In this document: positions 1-5,922 of the stretch, one piece after another | Layout of the letters: every line of letters starts with the position of its first letter | Position numbering within the stretch: position 1 is the first letter of the stretch | Origin: an uncultured beta proteobacterium | GTDB taxonomy: Bacteria; Pseudomonadota; Gammaproteobacteria; Burkholderiales; Burkholderiaceae_C | Assembly: GCA_903840825.1 (NCBI GenBank) | Contig: CAIMHL010000081.1 | Location: forward strand, 1 to 12,237 | Reading direction: 5' to 3' | DNA: 12,237 nucleotides | Position numbers and translations under genes: made by a program | Notes under the pieces: model-generated | The model's database searches: none | Seen by the model: the letters and a program-made list of their open reading frames with translations, nothing else | Told to the model about the DNA's origin: nothing

Positions 1-109
1 GGGCCTTGTCTAAAACCATACCCCCGCCAGCCGCTTGGGCACCGATTGCAAGGCCGAAGGAAAGCATCAAGCCGAAAATGATTTTTTTTGTAAAACCTGT
101 TTTTTTCAT
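1..109 (-). CDS. petC: Cytochrome c1 precursor, N-terminal fragment (runs off the left edge)
   Basis: Only the first 36 codons are in the window. They encode a positively charged start (MKKTGFTKK), a hydrophobic stretch (about residues 10-24) and an AQA-A region compatible with signal peptidase cleavage, followed by a short mature start ending LDKA, which resembles the opening of betaproteobacterial cytochrome c1. The CXXCH haem site and the C-terminal anchor lie outside the window. Cytochrome c1 is the periplasmic, membrane-anchored c-type haem subunit of the bc1 complex and passes electrons from the Rieske protein to soluble cytochrome c. The start is supported by a Shine-Dalgarno GGAGA at 116-120, 6 nt upstream. 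Position 14 nt after petB makes it the third gene of petABC. A-runs of 7 and 8 bases fall in the signal-peptide codons. The call rests on context plus the signal peptide. Confidence 0.85.
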   Translation of the reverse strand, partial: MKKTGFTKKIIFGLMLSFGLAIGAQAAGGGMVLDKA

Positions 110-123
110 AATTCTTCTCCCGC

Positions 124-1524
124 TCAATGTGCCGTGAAAGTGACGCGATCAGGCACCTGCTTGGGTGTCCCCATTTGACTCCACCAAGGCATCAGCAAGA
201 AGAACGCAAAGTAGAACAAAGTTCCGAACTGAGCGACGCGACCACCAATGTCTGAGGGTGGCAGTATCCCGAGATAGCCCAGTACCAAAAAATCGATCAC
301 AAAGGCGGCGTACATGTATTTGTGCCAATCAGGACGATAACGAATGGATTTAACTGGACTGTTGTCAAGCCAAGGCAGGAAGAAAAGAATAACTACACCG
401 CCACCCATCGCCACTACGCCCCAGAATTTGGCGTCAATAGACAACATCATGGCAATGATCGCCACAGTCGCACCGACAATGACACCCTTGAACAGAGTGG
501 GCATTTTAATTTTGGTCACACCCAAACCGGCACCGACCAACACGCAGGCAATCAGTGCATACATCATCTCATCAGTCACGGCGCGCAACATGGAGTAGAA
601 AGGCGTGAAGTACCAAACGGGTGCAATGTGCAGAGGGGTCTGGAACGGATCAGCCGGTACGAAATTGTTGTACTCGAGGAAGTAGCCGCCCATCTCAGGG
701 GCAAAGAAAACAATCGCTGTGAACACCATCAAAAAGATGCTGACCGCAAAAATATCATGCACTGAGTAGTAAGGATGGAAGGGAATACCGTCCAAAGGAA
801 TACCGTTTGCGTCTTTGTTAGCCTTGATTTCGATGCCATCAGGATTGTTTGAGCCCACTTCGTGAAGTGCAATGATGTGAGCAACCACAAGACCCAACAA
901 CACCAAGGGCACTGCAATCACGTGGAAACTGAAGAAACGGTTCAAAGTGGCGTCACCTACCACGAAGTCTCCACGAATCAACAAGGCCAAGTCTGGCCCG
1001 ATGAAAGGAATGGCAGCGAACAAGTTAACGATCACCTGAGCGCCCCAGTAGCTCATCTGACCCCAAGGGAGCAAATAGCCCATAAAGGCTTCAGCCATCA
1101 GTGCCAAGAAAATTCCGCAACCGAACAGCCAGATCAACTCGCGGGGCTTGCGGTAGCTACCGTAGATCAATCCACGGAACATGTGCATGTAAACCACCAC
1201 AAAAAACGCCGATGCGCCTGTGGAGTGCATGTAGCGAATCAACCAGCCCCAAGGGACGTCGCGCATGATGTATTCGACAGAACCGAACGCCAAGGCGGCG
1301 TCAGGCTTGTAATGCATCACAAGGAAAATACCTGTGACGATTTGAATGACCAGCACCAACAGCGCCAGTGACCCGAAGATGTAAAAGAAATTGAAATTCT
1401 TGGGCGCGTAATACTCGGTAATGTGCTCTTTTAAGAGCTTGGAGGCCGGAAAACGGTTATCTACCCAGTTGAGCAACTTCTCACCTGCTGGGGCGTTGGG
1501 GGAAACTTCGTGATAGTCAGCCAT
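124..1524 (-). CDS. petB: Cytochrome b subunit of the bc1 complex (complex III)
   Basis: 466 aa, full length for a proteobacterial cytochrome b (N- and C-terminal parts in one chain, unlike the split b6/subunit IV). It is an inner-membrane protein that oxidises quinol at Qo, carries electrons over two b haems and reduces quinone at Qi. The four haem-ligand histidines are H100 and H114 (RYMH...YMHMFRG) and H201 and H216 (FSFH...VVAHI). Other landmarks are LLPWGQMSYWGAQV (151-164) and the Qo loop motif PVWY at 302-305, where mitochondria and alphaproteobacteria have PEWY. About eight hydrophobic helices are visible. The ATG is preceded by AAGGA (1533-1537) that overlaps the petA stop codon, so the two genes, 11 nt apart, are tightly linked. 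Identification is secure. Confidence 0.97.
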   Translation of the reverse strand: MADYHEVSPNAPAGEKLLNWVDNRFPASKLLKEHITEYYAPKNFNFFYIFGSLALLVLVIQIVTGIFLVMHYKPDAALAFGSVEYIMRDVPWGWLIRYMHSTGASAFFVVVYMHMFRGLIYGSYRKPRELIWLFGCGIFLALMAEAFMGYLLPWGQMSYWGAQVIVNLFAAIPFIGPDLALLIRGDFVVGDATLNRFFSFHVIAVPLVLLGLVVAHIIALHEVGSNNPDGIEIKANKDANGIPLDGIPFHPYYSVHDIFAVSIFLMVFTAIVFFAPEMGGYFLEYNNFVPADPFQTPLHIAPVWYFTPFYSMLRAVTDEMMYALIACVLVGAGLGVTKIKMPTLFKGVIVGATVAIIAMMLSIDAKFWGVVAMGGGVVILFFLPWLDNSPVKSIRYRPDWHKYMYAAFVIDFLVLGYLGILPPSDIGGRVAQFGTLFYFAFFLLMPWWSQMGTPKQVPDRVTFTAH

Positions 1525-1535
1525 TTTGTGTGTCC

Positions 1536-2150
1536 TTAGGCTTTTTTGTCTTCACCAATGAGCAATTTAGTCTCAGAGAGGTACATGTGAGGAGGCACTT
1601 CGAGGTTATCGGGTGCAGGCTTGTTTTTATAAACACGGCCTGCCAAGTCGAAGGTAGAACCATGACAAGGGCAGAAGAAGCCGCCTTGCCAATCGTCCGG
1701 CAAAGAGGGCTGAGCACCCGTTTGAAACTTGTCCGACGGCGAGCATCCGAGGTGAGTGCAGATACCCACGGTTATCAGGTATTCAGGCTTGATCGAGCGG
1801 GTTGCGTTTCGTGCATATTCTGGCGCCTGATCGCTGGGCTTGCGCTCAGACTTTGGATCTGCCAACTGAGTGTCAAGCTTGGGCAAAGCAGCCAATTGCT
1901 CAGGGGTGCGGCGCACAATCCAAACAGGCTTACCGCGCCATTCAACGGTCATTTTTTCACCCGGCTTAAGAGCCGAGATATCAGCTTCAACAGCTGCGCC
2001 TGCAGCTTTGGCTTTTTCAGAAGGTGAAAAACTACTAACAAATGGAACAGCTACCGCTGCGGCGCCTACGGCACCTGCGCAACTAGAGGCAATCAGCCAC
2101 GTTCTTTTACTGGTGTCGATCTGGTCGCTCTCGACATGGGTTTCGCTCAT
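1536..2150 (-). CDS. petA: Ubiquinol-cytochrome c reductase, Rieske iron-sulfur subunit
   Basis: 204 aa. It holds the [2Fe-2S] cluster that takes an electron from quinol at Qo and swings to cytochrome c1. Cluster box I is CTHLGC (131-136) and box II CPCHGS (160-165). By family knowledge C131/H133/C160/H163 bind the cluster and C136-C162 form the disulfide. A single membrane anchor spans about residues 18-40. Rieske proteins are Tat substrates; here the motif is S-K-R-T-W-L (14-19), Lys-Arg instead of Arg-Arg. I chose ATG at 2150 because GAGGA (2156-2160) sits 5 nt upstream; an in-frame TTG four codons earlier would bury that Shine-Dalgarno inside the gene. It is the first gene of petABC. Confidence 0.96.
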   Translation of the reverse strand: MSETHVESDQIDTSKRTWLIASSCAGAVGAAAVAVPFVSSFSPSEKAKAAGAAVEADISALKPGEKMTVEWRGKPVWIVRRTPEQLAALPKLDTQLADPKSERKPSDQAPEYARNATRSIKPEYLITVGICTHLGCSPSDKFQTGAQPSLPDDWQGGFFCPCHGSTFDLAGRVYKNKPAPDNLEVPPHMYLSETKLLIGEDKKA

Positions 2151-2192
2151 GGGAATCCTCAATGAAAAACATCACTATTAGGGGAACTTTGG

Positions 2193-2198
2193 ATTGTA
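2193..2198 (-). promoter_or_regulatory. Candidate -10 element for petABC
   Basis: On the minus strand this reads TACAAT (5 of 6 to the sigma-70 -10 consensus), about 43 nt upstream of the petA start. No good -35 hexamer is seen at 16-18 nt; TTGTAA lies only 12 nt upstream. It is the best -10 match I see in the 143-bp divergent spacer (2151-2293), but assignment is tentative. Confidence 0.3.
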
Positions 2199-2230
2199 GC
2201 TGACGACTCTTTACAAGCAGCATGATGAAT

Positions 2231-2246
2231 GTCTTTAACGAAAGAC
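2231..2246. repeat. Perfect inverted repeat in the petA/mscL divergent spacer
   Basis: GTCTTT and AAAGAC (6-bp arms) surround a 4-nt loop AACG. It lies near the middle of the spacer between two divergent transcription units, where it could be an operator half-site pair or an RNA hairpin. It overlaps the possible -35 region of mscL. No T-run follows it on either strand, so it does not look like a terminator. Confidence 0.4.
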
Positions 2247-2262
2247 GATCTAGACCAATAAT
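2234..2262 (+). promoter_or_regulatory. Weak candidate promoter for mscL
   Basis: A -10-like AATAAT at 2257-2262 (5 of 6) follows TTTAAC at 2234-2239 (3 of 6 to TTGACA) with 17-bp spacing, giving a leader of about 25 nt to the mscL ATG. The -35 is poor and coincides with the 2231-2246 inverted repeat. Low confidence. Confidence 0.25.
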
Positions 2263-2293
2263 CAGCGTTTAATACAACTTTACTAGGGCAAAT

Positions 2294-2722
2294 ATGACCA
2301 TCCTTCAAGAATTCAAAGAGTTTGCAGTCAGGGGTAACGTCATGGATCTGGCAGTAGGCGTCATTATTGGGGGCGCGTTTGGAAAAATTGTGGATTCTGT
2401 CGTTGGCGACCTCGTCATGCCTATCGTTGGATCGGTGGTGGGGAAACTGGATTTTTCTAACCTTTTTGTAGTTTTGGGAACACCCCCTTTGGGCACTGTC
2501 ATGACCTTGGATGCTCTGAAAAAAGCGGGGGTCCCCGTATTGGCTTACGGAAACTTCATCTCAGTCGGGGTGAATTTTGCTATTTTGGCGTTCATTATTT
2601 TTATCATGGTCAAACAGATCAACCGCCTGAAAAAGACCACGCCTGCGCCTGTAAGCACCCCAACACCAACGGCAGAAGAGGTGTTGCTTCTCCGTGAAAT
2701 CAGGGACAGTCTGAAAAAATAA
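2294..2722 (+). CDS. mscL: Large-conductance mechanosensitive channel MscL
   Basis: 142 aa, close to the usual length (E. coli 136 aa). MscL forms a homopentameric inner-membrane pore that opens under extreme membrane tension and releases solutes on hypo-osmotic shock. The N-terminal amphipathic segment (TILQEFKEFAVRGNVMDLAVG) leads into pore-lining TM1 (about 16-43), with G22 and GGAFGKIVDSVVGDLVMP as in the family. A periplasmic loop, TM2 (about 84-107) and a proline/threonine linker (about 116-126) precede a charged C-terminal helix (EEVLLLREIRDSLKK). AGGG at 2285-2288, 5 nt before ATG, supports the start. It is a single-gene unit, divergent from petA and convergent with pdxA, with only 18 bp between the stop codons and no hairpin terminator seen there. 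Confidence 0.97.
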   Translation: MTILQEFKEFAVRGNVMDLAVGVIIGGAFGKIVDSVVGDLVMPIVGSVVGKLDFSNLFVVLGTPPLGTVMTLDALKKAGVPVLAYGNFISVGVNFAILAFIIFIMVKQINRLKKTTPAPVSTPTPTAEEVLLLREIRDSLKK

Positions 2723-2740
2723 AACGGCCTTGTTGCCCGC

Positions 2741-3790
2741 CTAAACTCCCTGCCCACACATCTGGCGCGCCACGCGTATTGCTTCGACCAGACTTGATGC
2801 ATCTGCCCGTCCGGTACCTGCAATATCAAAAGCGGTACCGTGATCGGGACTGGTGCGCACCAGCGGCAATCCCAGTGTGACATTAACGCCCTTCTCGACA
2901 CCCAAGTACTTCACGGGAATCAAACCCTGGTCGTGGTACATAGCCACCACGGCATCAAACTCGCCAGGCTCTTTGCCTTTGCGGCGTGCCCGCATAAACA
3001 CCGTGTCCGGGGCAAAAGGCCCGTAAACGTGCATCCCCAATTGGCGTGCCGCTTCAACGGCGGGATGAATGATGTCGATTTCTTCTCGCCCAAAAAGTCC
3101 GCCCTCCCCGGCATGTGGGTTCAAACCAGCCACACCGATGCGAGGAGGTCGACCTAAAACTTGCGACAGCGCTGCATGGGTGATGCGCAAAGTTTCCAGC
3201 ACTCGCTCATAGGTCACTGCCGCAATTGAGTCCAGCAAGGAGACATGGATGCTGACCAGCACTACGCGCAACTCGTCATTTGCCAACATCATCCTCACCG
3301 GCATTTCTCCAATACGCACACCAGCATGACCTGCAGCCAGGGCCTGTAGCAACTCGGTATGCCCTGGGAAACTTGAATGGGGCTCTCCGGCGAGTGACAG
3401 CGCTGCTTTATTGAGCGGCGCCGTAACCAGGGCTGCAATCTCGCCTCGCAACGCCATCCCAGTAGCCAGCACAACACATTCAGCCGCAAACTTGCCGGCT
3501 TGAGCACTCAACGCGCCCACCTGGACTGGCGCTGCGAGACTCCCTACTTGCATCAAAGGCAAACAACCAAGGGGCAAATCAAGCGCATCCTCAGGCGACT
3601 CGATCAATGCCACCGCCAGCGGAATCTGATCCCGTCTGACCCACCCGATGGCGCGCCGCAGGATGGCCAAGTCACCCAGCACAAAGCAGCCCTGCGTTAC
3701 CTCGGGCTCTTGCATAAAGGCCTTGGCAATGATTTCGGGGCCAATGCCGGCCGGGTCGCCAAGGGTGATGGCTATTGGTTTTTTTAACAT
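2741..3790 (-). CDS. pdxA: 4-hydroxythreonine-4-phosphate dehydrogenase (pyridoxal phosphate synthesis)
   Basis: 349 aa, slightly longer than E. coli PdxA (329). It catalyses the NAD(P)-dependent oxidation of 4-phosphohydroxy-L-threonine in the DXP-dependent vitamin B6 pathway, in the cytosol. The family signature GDPAGIGPE is at 11-19. The three metal-binding histidines fall in VSIHV (H182), GLNPHAGEGG (H226) and AMYHDQGL (H286). VTAPLNKAA (122-130) and FPGHTELL (141-148) are also typical. ATG at 3790 starts 9 nt after the stop of the upstream nif3-like gene and has no recognisable Shine-Dalgarno, so initiation is probably coupled to that gene. The second to fourth codons hold a 7-A run. It converges with mscL. 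Confidence 0.96.
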   Translation of the reverse strand: MLKKPIAITLGDPAGIGPEIIAKAFMQEPEVTQGCFVLGDLAILRRAIGWVRRDQIPLAVALIESPEDALDLPLGCLPLMQVGSLAAPVQVGALSAQAGKFAAECVVLATGMALRGEIAALVTAPLNKAALSLAGEPHSSFPGHTELLQALAAGHAGVRIGEMPVRMMLANDELRVVLVSIHVSLLDSIAAVTYERVLETLRITHAALSQVLGRPPRIGVAGLNPHAGEGGLFGREEIDIIHPAVEAARQLGMHVYGPFAPDTVFMRARRKGKEPGEFDAVVAMYHDQGLIPVKYLGVEKGVNVTLGLPLVRTSPDHGTAFDIAGTGRADASSLVEAIRVARQMCGQGV

Positions 3791-3799
3791 GTTTGAAAG

Positions 3800-4558
3800 T
3801 CAGGCGGGGTTGTCGATGTCGATAAATTCATGGGTAATTCCCCATTGGGCCGCAACGTGCGCAGCGACAGCCGGCGCGCCAAACCGCTCACTGGCATGGT
3901 GACCGCAAGCGAAGTAAGCAACGCCCATTTCCCGGGCATAGTGCGCTTGGGGCTCGGAGATTTCACCTGTGATGAAGGCCTCGGCCCCTGCGGCAATAGC
4001 CGCCTCAAAATAAGTTTGCGCGCCACCACTGCACCAAGCTATTTTTTTAATAGCACATCTAGCAGGCCCCACCTTTACCACCGGCCTTTTCAGTACTTTT
4101 TCAAGATGGGCTGCCAGCGCGTCTGCATTTTCAAAAGAATCGCCATCCGCCCGGGAGCCCATAAAACCGAGCTCCTGTTCACCAAAACGACCTTGTGCAG
4201 CCAAGCCCAGCTTCAGGCCCAATTGCGCGTTGTTGCCCAAGGTATCGTGCGCATCCAGTGGCAGGTGGTAGGCAAACAGATTGATGTTGTGCGCCAGCAG
4301 CAGCGCCAGGCGCTGCTTCATCCAGCCGGTGACGCGCCCGTCCTGCCCCTTCCAAAACAAACCATGATGAACAAAAAGTGCTTGCGCCTTGGCCTCTATA
4401 GCTGCCTCTATCAGGGCACGACTCGCGGTCACACCCGAAACAATTTTGTGGACTTGATCGCAGCCTTCAACCTGCAAACCGTTGGGGCCGTAATCCCTAA
4501 AACGTGCAGGCAATAGCAAATCATCAAATGATTTCAAAAGTTGAATGCGGTCAATCAT
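3800..4558 (-). CDS. Nif3/YbgI-family dinuclear metal-centre protein
   Basis: 252 aa, the compact bacterial form (E. coli YbgI is about 247 aa) without the inserted domain found in some Gram-positives. The family forms a toroidal hexamer with a two-metal site per subunit; its cellular role remains unsettled and the database label 'GTP cyclohydrolase 1 type 2 homolog' should not be read as a function. Visible motifs are GPNGLQVEG (24-32), VHHGLFW (63-69, H64/H65), YHLPLDAH (97-104, H98 and D102) and GHHASERFG (219-227, H220 and E224); these match the metal ligands of the family. It is promoter-proximal in a two-gene unit with pdxA. The ATG lacks a strong Shine-Dalgarno and overlaps, as ATGA, the stop of a 4-codon ORF (MTEP, 4555-4569). 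Confidence 0.93.
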   Translation of the reverse strand: MIDRIQLLKSFDDLLLPARFRDYGPNGLQVEGCDQVHKIVSGVTASRALIEAAIEAKAQALFVHHGLFWKGQDGRVTGWMKQRLALLLAHNINLFAYHLPLDAHDTLGNNAQLGLKLGLAAQGRFGEQELGFMGSRADGDSFENADALAAHLEKVLKRPVVKVGPARCAIKKIAWCSGGAQTYFEAAIAAGAEAFITGEISEPQAHYAREMGVAYFACGHHASERFGAPAVAAHVAAQWGITHEFIDIDNPA

Positions 4559-4581
4559 GGCTCTGTCATTTGTAATGTGTC

Positions 4582-4609
4582 TGGCATCGTATCAAAGCCC
4601 ACGATGCCA
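4582..4609. promoter_or_regulatory. Perfect 9-bp inverted repeat, candidate operator upstream of nif3-like gene
   Basis: TGGCATCGT, a 10-bp spacer and ACGATGCCA form a perfect dyad 24 bp upstream of the nif3-like start. The 19-bp centre-to-centre arm distance is near two helical turns, which suits a dimeric regulator. A possible minus-strand -35 (TTGATA, 4590-4595) with TACAAA at 4569-4574 (15-bp spacer) would be covered by the repeat. No T-run follows, so terminator use is unlikely. The binding protein is unknown. Confidence 0.45.
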
Positions 4610-4615
4610 AGTGCG

Positions 4616-4625
4616 CTTGATCAAG
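4616..4625. repeat. 10-bp palindrome CTTGATCAAG in the nif3/degQ-like spacer
   Basis: A perfect palindrome 6 bp beyond the 4582-4609 dyad. Just downstream a TACGTA hexamer (4630-4635) is flanked by imperfectly symmetrical GAAAG/TCTTC. The spacer 4559-4755 is therefore rich in dyad symmetry, in keeping with regulation of one or both divergent genes. Role unproven. Confidence 0.3.
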
Positions 4626-4696
4626 AAAGTACGTATCTTCAAAGTGCAAGGCCAGGATTTATAGGCACAGATGGGGCATAAAAAGCAAGCAAGGCC

Positions 4697-4702
4697 TACA
4701 AT
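4697..4702 (+). promoter_or_regulatory. Candidate -10 element for the HtrA-type protease gene
   Basis: TACAAT (5 of 6) lies 53 nt upstream of the protease ATG, which would place the transcript start near 4709. There is no convincing TTGACA-like -35 at 16-18 nt, so an activator or another sigma factor may be needed. I looked for sigma-E (GAACTT/TCTGA) and sigma-32 (CTTGAAA/CCCCAT) patterns and found none convincing. Confidence 0.3.
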
Positions 4703-4710
4703 TAAAGTGC

Positions 4711-4752
4711 ATGTTTTGCAGCATGCCAACCTTTTCCGCATTGGATCGCTAA
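4711..4752 (+). other. Candidate leader mini-ORF (13 codons) before the protease gene
   Basis: ATG at 4711 opens MFCSMPTFSALDR and ends at TAA 4750-4752, just 3 nt before and in frame with the protease ATG at 4756. If transcription starts near 4709 the mini-ORF would be almost leaderless. The protease start itself has only a distant GGAT as ribosome site. It may be translated and support reinitiation, or be a chance ORF; the sequence alone cannot decide. Confidence 0.25.
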
Positions 4753-4755
4753 TTC

Positions 4756-5898
4756 ATGAAACGACTCTGGTTTTTGTTTTCTCAAACGGTCACTGTCCTG
4801 GTCGCAGCCTACTTTGTTGTAGCCACGCTTAAACCGGAATGGCTGTCGTTTCAAGCCAGACCGTTGAACAGTGTGGCCCTTATCCAATCCCCGGACCTTA
4901 GCCCCGGCGAGGTTCCAGCGGGCAGTTTCAGGCTTGCTGCAAAAAAGTCCGCAGCGGCCGTGGTTAGCATCAATACCAGTAAGGCAGCCAAAAAAAACAT
5001 TCATAGCAATGACCCCTGGTTCAAATTCTTTTATGGAGAGCAGGGCAACGCCCCGCAGGTCGGACTCGGCAGCGGTGTCATCGTCAGCGCCAGTGGCTAC
5101 ATTCTGACCAACAACCATGTCGTTGAAAGTGCTGATGAAATTGAAGTCATCCTCAATGACGGTCGCCAGACGAAGGCAAAAATAATCGGAACTGATCCTG
5201 ATTCCGACCTGGCGCTCCTGAAGATTGACCTCGATCGCTTGCCTGTAATAGTTTTGGGCAACTCAGACACCCTTCAGGTTGGCGATCAGGTGCTTGCCAT
5301 TGGAAATCCATTTGGGGTGGGGCAAACGGTGACTGGCGGGATCGTCAGCGCGCTGGGGCGTAACCAATTGGGCATTAATACTTTTGAGAACTTTATTCAG
5401 ACCGATGCCGCCATCAATCCAGGCAATTCTGGTGGCGCACTGGTCGACACCCAAGGTCACCTTTTGGGCATCAACACAGCCATTTATTCACGCTCCGGGG
5501 GAAGTTTGGGCATTGGCTTTGCTATTCCTGTCACCACAGCCAAATGGGTGATGGAAGGCATAGTTAAAGACGGACAGGTCACTCGCGGCTGGATCGGGGT
5601 GGAGCCCAACGAATTGTCACCCGAACTGGCTGAGACCTTTGGCACTAAAGCCACCCAAGGTGTGGTCATCGTGGGTGTTTTACAAAACGGACCTGCTGCG
5701 AAATCAGGCATTCGTCCTGGCGATGTCATTTTGAGTGTGGCAGACAAGCCTGTGGGCAACGTATCTGAGTTGCTCAGCAGTGTCGCCAGCCTCAAACCGG
5801 GCGCACCATCAAAATTTAAATTGATTCGGCGAGATCGACAAGTTGAGCTTGAAGTCACGCCAGGCTTTAGGCCAAAACCGCAACAAGCCAGGCCTTGA
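4756..5898 (+). CDS. Membrane-anchored HtrA/Deg-type serine protease with one PDZ domain (DegS-like layout)
   Basis: 380 aa. An N-terminal hydrophobic segment (about 5-24) with no clear cleavage site suggests an inner-membrane anchor, the rest facing the periplasm. A trypsin-like domain follows with the catalytic triad H121 (NNHVVES), D151 (DPDSDLALL) and S225 (NPGNSGGAL). One PDZ domain spans about 277-368 (RGWIGVEPNEL...GIRPGDVILSV). Anchor plus single PDZ matches E. coli DegS (about 355 aa) rather than two-PDZ DegP/DegQ, although annotators of this lineage often call it DegQ. The family degrades or cleaves misfolded periplasmic proteins; whether it acts as a sigma-E sensor protease is not shown by context. 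ATG at 4756 is chosen because MKRLW begins the anchor; the ribosome site is weak. It converges with tatC, 24 bp apart. Confidence 0.93.
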   Translation: MKRLWFLFSQTVTVLVAAYFVVATLKPEWLSFQARPLNSVALIQSPDLSPGEVPAGSFRLAAKKSAAAVVSINTSKAAKKNIHSNDPWFKFFYGEQGNAPQVGLGSGVIVSASGYILTNNHVVESADEIEVILNDGRQTKAKIIGTDPDSDLALLKIDLDRLPVIVLGNSDTLQVGDQVLAIGNPFGVGQTVTGGIVSALGRNQLGINTFENFIQTDAAINPGNSGGALVDTQGHLLGINTAIYSRSGGSLGIGFAIPVTTAKWVMEGIVKDGQVTRGWIGVEPNELSPELAETFGTKATQGVVIVGVLQNGPAAKSGIRPGDVILSVADKPVGNVSELLSSVASLKPGAPSKFKLIRRDRQVELEVTPGFRPKPQQARP

Positions 5899-5908
5899 TA
5901 GACCTGGC
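5887..5908. terminator. Weak stem-loop between the protease gene and tatC
   Basis: GCCAGG (5887-5892) and CCTGGC (5903-5908) can form a 6-bp, GC-rich stem with a 10-nt loop that spans the protease stop codon, in the 24-bp convergent gap before the tatC stop. Neither strand shows a proper T-run after the stem, so bidirectional termination is only a possibility. Confidence 0.3.
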
Positions 5909-5922
5909 ATGCAGCTAGCAAA

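Noticed and set aside
81..106. A-runs in petC (and in the first codons of pdxA) as programmed frameshift sites
   Set aside because: Runs of 7-8 A in Lys-rich signal or start regions are easily explained by AAA codons; no alternative frame of interest and no stimulatory structure was seen.
322..1371. Plus-strand open frames opposite petB, rich in His and Gln
   Set aside because: The His/Gln-rich composition is what the reverse complement of hydrophobic membrane codons gives. petB itself is unmistakable.
2151..2162. Longer petA from a TTG at 2162
   Set aside because: It would place the GAGGA ribosome site inside the gene; the ATG at 2150 is ideally spaced from it.
2222..2272. Sixteen-codon ORF (MMNVFNERRSRPIISV) upstream of mscL
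   Set aside because: It would begin upstream of the likely mscL transcript start and ends 21 nt before the mscL ATG, which has its own good Shine-Dalgarno; no coupling role is needed.
3830..4516. 228-codon open frame on the plus strand opposite the nif3-like gene
   Set aside because: Fully antisense to a gene with conserved metal motifs; the translation shows no recognisable domain.
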